Positions 6,498-12,124 of a stretch of 12,124 nt of DNA are shown piece after piece (within the stretch, counting starts at the first letter, position 1; the number at the start of each line of letters is the position of its first letter). This DNA is from JBGTLW01 sp964614575 (lineage in GTDB: Bacteria > Planctomycetota > Phycisphaerae > Phycisphaerales > Phycisphaeraceae): the NCBI GenBank assembly GCA_964614575.1, contig CAZTLX010000134.1:1-12124 (forward strand), read 5' to 3'. The position numbers were made by a program, and so were the translations under genes. A model generated the notes under the pieces. It searched no databases, was not told where the DNA came from, and was given only the letters and a program-made list of their open reading frames with translations.

Positions 6498-8072
6498 ATG
6501 AGCAAAGCACCCCCGTCGCCCGAGCCCGAAGCGGATTCGTTCGATGTCGTGGTGTACGGCGGGGTGCCGTGCGGCATCGCGGCGGCGATCTGCGCCGCCC
6601 GTGCGGGGGCGCGGGTGCTGCTGATCGAACCCACGCGACACGTCGGCGGCCTGAGCACCAGCGGCATCAATACCGCCGAGAGCGAGCACATGCTCAAGTG
6701 GACCATCGGCGGGTTCTCGCTGGAGTTCTACCGCCGGCTCGGCGAACACTACGGCATGGGCGAGCCCGAGTTCTATTTCGAGTCGAGCGTCGCCGAACGC
6801 ATCTACCTGCAGATGCTCGCCGAAGCGGGCGTGGTGGTGCGTTACGGCGGCCGGCTCACGCGCGTCAAGAAATCTGGGGCGCGCATCGAGCGGATCACGC
6901 TGTCCGATGGGGCCGCGCTCGATGCCGCGGTATTCGTGGACGCGAGTTATGAGGGGGACCTGATGGCGGCCGCGGGGGTGGCGTATGCCATCGGCCGCGA
7001 GTCGCGGGAGGCGTTTGGCGAAGAGGCGGCGGGGGTTCGGTTCGATCCCGAGCCCCGCAAGGCACGGGCGGTGGACGACGCGGGCAACCTGCTGCCGGGC
7101 ATCAGCGGCTGGGCGCACGAGCTCCAAGCCGGCGACGCCCACCCCGGGGTGATGAACTACAACTTCCGCCTGACCGTCGCGTGCGACCCCGCGTGGCGCG
7201 TGCCGCTGCCCGAGCCGACCCACTATGACCCGCGGCGTTACGCGCTGCTGGGCAACTGGGCGGCGCAGTGTGTGGCCGCGGGGGAGACGATCGCATTGCC
7301 GAAGCTGCTCGGCTTCATCAAGCGGCGTCACGGCAAATTCGAGCTGAATAACAAGCAGGACGCGGTGATCTCGCTGGGCCACTTCGGCGGGCAGTTTGAC
7401 TGGCCTGATGCCGACCCGGCCCGGCGTGCCGCGATCTATCAGGACCACCTCGACTACACGCTGGGCCTGCTGCATTACCTGGGCCACGACCCGGCGGTGC
7501 CCGCGAACGTGCGCGAGGAGATGCGCGGCTGGGGGCTGCACCGCGGCGAGTTTGCCGACAACGATCACCTGCCTTATCAGCTCTACGTCCGCGAGGCGCG
7601 ACGGATGCGCGGGCAGGTGGTCGTCACGCAGCACGATGTGCAGGAGCAACGCCGCAAGCCCGACAGCATCGGCCTCAGCAGCCATTTCATCGACTGCCAT
7701 CACGTGCAGCGGCTGGCGGTGTCGCAGGAGGCCTTCGTCAACGAGGGCCGCATCTGGCGGCTGGGGTATGCGTACCAGATCCCGTACCGTTCGTTGCTCC
7801 CGAAAGCCGAGGAAGCCGACAACCTGCTGGTGCCCGGCGCAGCGAGCTTCACGCATGTCGCGTTCTGCACCTTGAGGCTGGAGAGCGTGTGGATGATCAC
7901 CGGGCAGGCGGCCGGCGTCGCTGCGGCGATGGCGGCGAAGCAAGCCCGGGCGGTCGGTCAACTGGATATCGAGGCCCTCCAGGCTGCGCTGCGCGACGCG
8001 GGGCAAATCGTGGACTTCACGGCCGGCGCACCCGAAAAATGCACGCAGCTCAACGGCCCACCGGAGTTCTGA
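6498..8072 (+). CDS. FAD-dependent oxidoreductase (FAD_oxidored type), substrate unknown
   Basis: A 524-residue flavoprotein. The N-terminal Rossmann segment FDVVVYGGVPCGIAAAI (15-31) has the dinucleotide-binding glycines as G21-G22-x3-G26; Glu44 at the end of the second strand (VLLIEP) fits FAD ribose binding; HVGGLSTSG (48-56) follows. DASYEGDLMAAAGV and the later GAASFTHVAFCTLRLE and MITGQAAGVAAA stretches are typical of the family with Pfam domain FAD_oxidored, common beside polysaccharide-degradation genes in Planctomycetes and Bacteroidetes but without an agreed substrate. No signal peptide is seen. The frame extends back to a GTG at 6426; I prefer the ATG at 6498 because the Rossmann strand starts about 15 residues later. 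No Shine-Dalgarno precedes it; a weak TACCGT at 6484-6489 would give an almost leaderless message. The 120-bp gap after the regulator shows no strong signal; co-transcription is possible. Family call firm, function open. Confidence 0.85.
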   Translation: MSKAPPSPEPEADSFDVVVYGGVPCGIAAAICAARAGARVLLIEPTRHVGGLSTSGINTAESEHMLKWTIGGFSLEFYRRLGEHYGMGEPEFYFESSVAERIYLQMLAEAGVVVRYGGRLTRVKKSGARIERITLSDGAALDAAVFVDASYEGDLMAAAGVAYAIGRESREAFGEEAAGVRFDPEPRKARAVDDAGNLLPGISGWAHELQAGDAHPGVMNYNFRLTVACDPAWRVPLPEPTHYDPRRYALLGNWAAQCVAAGETIALPKLLGFIKRRHGKFELNNKQDAVISLGHFGGQFDWPDADPARRAAIYQDHLDYTLGLLHYLGHDPAVPANVREEMRGWGLHRGEFADNDHLPYQLYVREARRMRGQVVVTQHDVQEQRRKPDSIGLSSHFIDCHHVQRLAVSQEAFVNEGRIWRLGYAYQIPYRSLLPKAEEADNLLVPGAASFTHVAFCTLRLESVWMITGQAAGVAAAMAAKQARAVGQLDIEALQAALRDAGQIVDFTAGAPEKCTQLNGPPEF

Positions 8073-8089
8073 GCCGACCGTGTCATCCG

Positions 8090-8102
8090 GCGGGCCACCC
8101 GC
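8090..8102. terminator. Small GC hairpin between convergent genes
   Basis: GCGGG-CCA-CCCGC lies within the 34-bp gap between the stops of the oxidoreductase (8072) and the GH3 gene (8107). A five-pair stem without a T-run is a poor intrinsic terminator, but the position between converging genes suits a bidirectional stop. It may be chance in GC-rich DNA. Confidence 0.25.
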
Positions 8103-8106
8103 GTGA

Positions 8107-10341
8107 TCATTCGACGGTCAGATCGCCGCGCAGGCGGGTCTCGGCGGAGGACACGCCGACGCGAAGCTCGAAGCGGCCGGGTTCGATGCGCCAGGCGTCG
8201 GCCTCTTCATCCCAGAACGCCAGGTCGTGAGGCTTGACCGCCAGCGTCAGGGTGCGGGTCTGGCCGACCGGGACATGCACACGCTCGAAGGCGACAAGCT
8301 TCTGTCGCGGCTGGGTGACGCTCGATTCAACATCACGCAGATAAAGCTGCGCCACCTCGTCGCTGTCGTGCTCGCCGACGTTGGACAGATCGAACGTGAC
8401 GGTGGCGGCGAAGCGCGGGTCGTCGCGCTCGAAATCGAGCAGGCCGGGGGCGATGTGTTCCGCAGGCGTGATGCGCAGATCGGTGTAGTCGAAGCGGGTG
8501 TAGGTCAGCCCGTGGCCGAAGGGGTAGAGCGGCTCATCGGGCAGGTACATGTAGGTGCGGCGGTTGGTGATGTCGTAGTCGTCGATCGGCGGCAGTTGGT
8601 CGAGTGAGTTGTAGAAGGTCATCGGCAGGCGTGCGGCGGGGCTCACGTCGCCGAGCAGGATGCGGGCGATGGCTGCGCCGCCCTGCTCGCCGGGGTACCA
8701 AACTTCGAGGATGGCGGGGACGTGCTCGTCGATCCAGTTGATCGTGACCGGGCTGCCGTTCTGCAGCACCACCACGGTCGCGGGGTTGGCGGCGAGCACC
8801 TGCTGCACGAACTCCTGCTCGTCGCGCGGCAGGTCCATGTCGCGACGGTCCGATCCCTCGCGCTCGATCTTGCCGCTGAGCCCCACCACCACCACCGCCA
8901 CGTCGGCATCAAAAGCAGCTTCTATCGACTGATCGATGATGCGTTGCTTCTCCTCCCCCCGGGCCTTGGGGTTCCACGGCACGTGGTGCAATCGCACGCG
9001 CGGGTCCAGCCGACCCTCCAGCCCCTCGACCAGACCGATCGGTGGGTTCGCCGGACGGCCGCTGTACGTGCCGAAGAGAAACCGCTCCGCGTACGGGCCG
9101 ACGACCGCGACGGATCGCAGCATCCGCCCGTCCAACGGCAGCAGCGGCCTGTCGCCGGTCACCCCCGCCACCGGCTCGTTCTTGAGCAGCACCACCGATT
9201 GCTCACACAACTCCCGCGCCAGCGCCACATGCTCCGCCTTGCCGATCGTCTCGGCCGGCACCTGCGCAAAGGGCACCACTTCCGGCGGGTCGAACAGCCC
9301 CAGCCGCATCCGCACTCTCAGATTCCGGGACACCGCCTGATCCACCACCGCCTCGTCGATCAGGCCTTCCTCGATCGCCGCGAGCACGTGCTCCGCCATC
9401 GGCTTGTGCTCGCAGAGCACATCCACCCCCGCCAGCAACGACAACGCCGCGGCCTGCTTATCGTTCTCGGCAAGCCCGTAACCCTTGCGCAGCAGCCGCG
9501 GCGCGCCCCAGTCCGTCACCACCGCCCCCTCGAAGCCCCACTCGCCCCGCAGCAGGTCGGTCAGCAGCCAGCGGTTGGCGGTGCAGGGCAAGCCATTGAG
9601 CCCGTTGAACGCCGACATCACCGACACCGCGCCACCCTCGACGAAGCACGCGCGGAACGCGGGCAGGTAATACTCACGCAGCTGCCGCTGCGAGACGTGA
9701 TGCACCGACTTGAAGCGTTCGGTCTCCTGGCTGTGGACGGCGAAGTGCTTGGGGGTCGCGGCGATCTTGAGGTACTTGGGGTGATCGCCCTGCAGGCCCC
9801 GGACCACCGCCAGGCCCATCGCGGTGGTCAGCAGCGGGTCTTCGCTGTAGGTCTCTTCGATGCGGCCCCAGCGCGGGTCGCGGATGAGGTTGACCGTGGG
9901 GAACCAGTAGGTCAGCCCGCGGTAGCGCCCGCCCTCGGAGTGGTGGTGCTTGGCGCGGGCTTCGTCGGCGATCGCGGAGGCGATGCGCTGGATTAGCGCG
10001 GGGTCCCACGTCGCGCCCATCGCGATCGCGGCGGGGAAGACGGTGGCGTCGCCCGCGCGGCCGACGCCGTGGATCCCCTCCGACCACCAGTTGTAATTCG
10101 CGGGGATGAGCAGGCGCGGGATCGCCGGCGGGTCCATCTCAAGCTGCCAGGCCTTCTCTTCGAGCGTCATCCGCGCGAGCATGTCGGCCACACGCTGGTC
10201 CACCGGCAAATCCACGTTCAGGCAGGGCCAATCGGCGGGGTCTTCGGCGGGCGGTGGCGGCGGCTCAGGCGCCTGCGCACGCGCCACCCCCGCGGCAAGC
10301 AGCGCCGGCAACACCAGCCTGAGCAAGCCCCGTCGGATCAT
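8107..10341 (-). CDS. Secreted GH3 beta-xylosidase / beta-glucosidase
   Basis: A 744-residue glycoside hydrolase family 3 enzyme that removes sugar units from the non-reducing ends of beta-linked oligosaccharides by a retaining mechanism. Signal peptide at 1-22 (MIRRGLLRLVLPALLAAGV, then ARA before Gln23). TIM-barrel domain about 40-345: NWWSEGIHGVGRAGDATVFP (84-103), DPRWGRIEETYSEDP, Lys198-His199, and VTDWGA with Asp277 the likely nucleophile. The GH3_C sandwich follows (about 380-610); Glu493 or Glu495 in EREGSDR, before DMDLP, is the probable acid/base. A fibronectin-III-like domain (about 640-710: DEVAQLYLRD, KLVAFERV) completes the usual order. The barrel motifs look closer to bacterial xylan 1,4-beta-xylosidases than classic BglX, but specificity cannot be fixed by eye. 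The start ATG at 10341 overlaps the GH10-like stop as TGATG, after a G-rich stretch; a longer frame to 10635 would hide the signal peptide. Likely periplasmic. Confidence 0.94.
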   Translation of the reverse strand: MIRRGLLRLVLPALLAAGVARAQAPEPPPPPAEDPADWPCLNVDLPVDQRVADMLARMTLEEKAWQLEMDPPAIPRLLIPANYNWWSEGIHGVGRAGDATVFPAAIAMGATWDPALIQRIASAIADEARAKHHHSEGGRYRGLTYWFPTVNLIRDPRWGRIEETYSEDPLLTTAMGLAVVRGLQGDHPKYLKIAATPKHFAVHSQETERFKSVHHVSQRQLREYYLPAFRACFVEGGAVSVMSAFNGLNGLPCTANRWLLTDLLRGEWGFEGAVVTDWGAPRLLRKGYGLAENDKQAAALSLLAGVDVLCEHKPMAEHVLAAIEEGLIDEAVVDQAVSRNLRVRMRLGLFDPPEVVPFAQVPAETIGKAEHVALARELCEQSVVLLKNEPVAGVTGDRPLLPLDGRMLRSVAVVGPYAERFLFGTYSGRPANPPIGLVEGLEGRLDPRVRLHHVPWNPKARGEEKQRIIDQSIEAAFDADVAVVVVGLSGKIEREGSDRRDMDLPRDEQEFVQQVLAANPATVVVLQNGSPVTINWIDEHVPAILEVWYPGEQGGAAIARILLGDVSPAARLPMTFYNSLDQLPPIDDYDITNRRTYMYLPDEPLYPFGHGLTYTRFDYTDLRITPAEHIAPGLLDFERDDPRFAATVTFDLSNVGEHDSDEVAQLYLRDVESSVTQPRQKLVAFERVHVPVGQTRTLTLAVKPHDLAFWDEEADAWRIEPGRFELRVGVSSAETRLRGDLTVE

Positions 10342-12124
10342 CACGAGCCCGCCCCCCCCTGCCGCGCCAGCGACTGGCGCGACGCGTCGAGCTGCAGACG
10401 CACCTCGTTGACGTCGCCGGGCTCGACATGGAAGCGTGTGTTGACGGTCTGCCCATCGGGCAGGGTCAGTTCGAGTGAGTACTGGCCGTGGAACCCGCGG
10501 AAGTCGGCGCTGCCGTCGAGCCCGAGTTTGCCCCGGGCGCGGGTGCGGAAGGTGTCGGTGATCAGCGTCTTGAGCGCGTGGAACGCGGGGGTGGGCTGGT
10601 TGTCTTCGGTGAAGAGGCCGGCACCGCGCATCCACGTGTCGTGCCCGAGGCCGAAGAGGTTGATCGCGTCGACGGCCGGGTGGCTGTACGCGAGGGTGAA
10701 CATGCGGACGTAGTACTCGGCCTGGGTTTCGGGCGTCCAGGTGCCCTCGCGGACGCCGCCCTCGAACGCCTCGCCCAGCGGCTGGCCGAACTCGGTGAGG
10801 CGAAGCTTCACGCCCTCGTCGGCGAAGGTATCGAGTACCTCATACACCACCCGGCTGTCGGCCCAGAGCCCGAACGGGCGGTGCGCGTGGAACCCGAAGT
10901 AATCGAGCGGCACGCCCTGCTCCTTGAGCCAGCGCACCTCTTCGATGCCCCGCGTGAGGTCGCGCTCGCGCCGCGGCGATTGGTGCGGCGAGAAGAAGCG
11001 GGCGCAGTCGGAGATCGCGAGCTGCGCCTCGGGGTCCAGCTCGCGCACCGCGGCAAACACCGCGGGCGATTCCTTGATGCCGATCTTCTCGTTGACCACC
11101 TGCCACGCCTCGACCCGGTCGCCGTAGCGTTCGACCAGGTCCCTGGCGTGCTCCATGAAAAGCCGGGCCTGCTCATCATCGGGCTTGTCGCGCAGCCAGC
11201 GCGGGCGGTAACCGCTGAGGAAGTGGTACTCGACGCGGACGTTGTTTTTCTCGCACCAGTCGAGGTACGCGTCGAGGTCGTCGTATTGCCGTTCGCCCTC
11301 GCGCGGCTCGATATGCATCCACTTGCCGCTGAAGGGGATGAGCGTGTAGTTGAACACCTCCGTGAAGCGTTGGAGCTGCGCGGGCACGACCTGGCCGGGC
11401 ACGAAGTCGCGACGGCGACGGGGCGGCTCTTCTTCCTGCGCCGTCACAAAGAAATCGAGCGAGCAGCCGAAGCCGAAGGCGCTGTTGGTCTGGGTGACGC
11501 GGTAGTCGGCGTCGTAGATGGGTCGGCCGCCGGCGTCGAGCACCTGCAGGCGCACGTCGGACTTGCGGTGCTTGTCGATGTTGGGCAGCACCACCTGCTC
11601 GTAGAAGCGCTGGTCGGCGGCGGCGGGGTCGGTCTCGGCCGGCGGCGGCGGGATCAGCTCGGGCCGATACACCGCCCACGTGCCGTTGTCGTACAGCGCC
11701 ACCAGTTGCCGATCCGCCGACGCCGGCAGCACCGCAAACTGCGCTTCGTATTGCTTCGCCAGGTCGATGATCGTCTGGTCGTCGAGCTGCGAGAGCGCGC
11801 GGCCGGGCCAGGCGAGCGCCTTGCCGCCGGGGGCAAGCACCATGCCCTGCTGCAGTTGCTGCATGCGCGACCACCAGGGCTCGGCGAAGCCGGCGCTGAA
11901 GTAGAGCTGCGTGCCGTCGCGCCATTCGCCGACGATCGAGCGCTGGGCGTGGACGCGGAACCCGCCGGGCTGCGCGGGCGTGAGCAGCAATGCGTCGGCG
12001 GGCGTGTGGTCACGCGCCCACCGCTGGATGTCCACCCACGCGTCATCGCTGCCGACGCGGCCTTGCATGTGCTCATATGCCGCACGCGTCAGCGGCACCA
12101 CGCCCAGCAGGCCGATCAGCGCCA
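10341..12124 (-). CDS. Membrane-linked GH10-like hydrolase fusion, partial (N-terminus beyond right edge)
   Basis: An open frame without stop runs from the TGA at 10343-10341 through base 12124, at least 594 codons. Numbering from the in-frame GTG at 12101: the seven codons before it plus the next five read ALIGLLGVVPLT, the end of a membrane helix. Residues 20-147 (DIQRWARDHTP, TPAQPGGFR, RSIVGEWRDGTQ, WWSRM) recall the extracytoplasmic tail of polytopic membrane proteins I remember as DUF6798. A Pro-rich linker (PPPP, 151-154) leads to a GH10-style module: lead-in strands 172-215, barrel about 235-515 with acid/base Glu338 (WQVVNE) and nucleophile Glu437 (LTEFGQP). A small beta domain (about 521-572) ends it. 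So GTG 12101 is probably internal, and the enzyme is likely tethered to the inner membrane, facing the periplasm. Several canonical xylanase subsite residues are replaced. The overlap with GH3 implies one operon. Fusion reading is good; substrate uncertain. Confidence 0.8.
   Translation of the reverse strand, partial: ALIGLLGVVPLTRAAYEHMQGRVGSDDAWVDIQRWARDHTPADALLLTPAQPGGFRVHAQRSIVGEWRDGTQLYFSAGFAEPWWSRMQQLQQGMVLAPGGKALAWPGRALSQLDDQTIIDLAKQYEAQFAVLPASADRQLVALYDNGTWAVYRPELIPPPPAETDPAAADQRFYEQVVLPNIDKHRKSDVRLQVLDAGGRPIYDADYRVTQTNSAFGFGCSLDFFVTAQEEEPPRRRRDFVPGQVVPAQLQRFTEVFNYTLIPFSGKWMHIEPREGERQYDDLDAYLDWCEKNNVRVEYHFLSGYRPRWLRDKPDDEQARLFMEHARDLVERYGDRVEAWQVVNEKIGIKESPAVFAAVRELDPEAQLAISDCARFFSPHQSPRRERDLTRGIEEVRWLKEQGVPLDYFGFHAHRPFGLWADSRVVYEVLDTFADEGVKLRLTEFGQPLGEAFEGGVREGTWTPETQAEYYVRMFTLAYSHPAVDAINLFGLGHDTWMRGAGLFTEDNQPTPAFHALKTLITDTFRTRARGKLGLDGSADFRGFHGQYSLELTLPDGQTVNTRFHVEPGDVNEVRLQLDASRQSLARQGGAGS

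Noticed and set aside
6483..8006. Minus-strand open frame of 507 codons opposite the oxidoreductase
   Set aside because: The antisense frame mirrors a strong coding frame with FAD-binding motifs; its translation has no domain-like pattern.
8722..9996. Plus-strand open frame of 424 codons opposite GH3
   Set aside because: It is a His/Arg/Gln-rich shadow of the GH3 frame, which holds the catalytic and domain motifs.
10342..10635. N-terminal extension of the GH3 frame upstream of 10341
   Set aside because: The extension is Arg/Pro/His-rich out-of-frame reading of the GH10-like gene. A good signal peptide starts at the 10341 ATG.

Overview
The window is GC-rich and nearly all coding. It most resembles a chromosome piece from a planctomycete-like bacterium, perhaps class Phycisphaerae. 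The case rests on family content: a type IV pilin-like protein with the H-X9-DG signature, a PEP-CTERM secreted protein, a XylR-type (LacI-like sensor plus AraC HTH) regulator, and secreted or membrane-bound glycoside hydrolases. No marker gene such as rRNA is present, so the taxonomy is inference.

Layout. (1) 1-1872, minus: the first two thirds of sucA (2-oxoglutarate dehydrogenase E1), cut by the left edge. This is the only clear housekeeping gene. (2) 2031-5071, minus: three genes that look like one transcription unit, read right to left. They are a PEP-CTERM exported protein, an H-X9-DG pseudopilin-like protein, and an unassigned protein that looks like an alpha/alpha-toroid carbohydrate-active enzyme. 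The last two overlap by 4 nt. (3) 5072-5231: a divergent control region with an inverted repeat and a 21-bp-spaced direct repeat. (4) 5232-6377, plus: the XylR-type regulator. (5) 6498-8072, plus: an FAD-dependent oxidoreductase of the GG-x3-G type. (6) 8107-12124, minus: a GH3 beta-xylosidase/glucosidase preceded by a GH10-like gene. These two overlap as TGATG. The GH10-like gene runs off the right edge.

How the genes may work together. The GH10-like and GH3 enzymes form an obvious polysaccharide-then-oligosaccharide pair. The GH10-like barrel keeps both catalytic glutamates but has lost several subsite residues typical of xylanases, so xylan is not a safe substrate call. The regulator would sense a sugar and control the divergent PEP-CTERM/pseudopilin/toroid unit, the oxidoreductase, or both. 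These links come from gene order and are not proven by the sequence.

Most unusual item: the GH10-like reading frame is continuous with an upstream segment that looks like the C-terminal part of a polytopic membrane protein, including the end of a hydrophobic helix at the window edge. This suggests a membrane-tethered GH10 fusion. The second item of interest is the unclassified toroid enzyme in its compact, divergently regulated unit. I found no tRNA, rRNA, CRISPR array, insertion sequence or attachment site.
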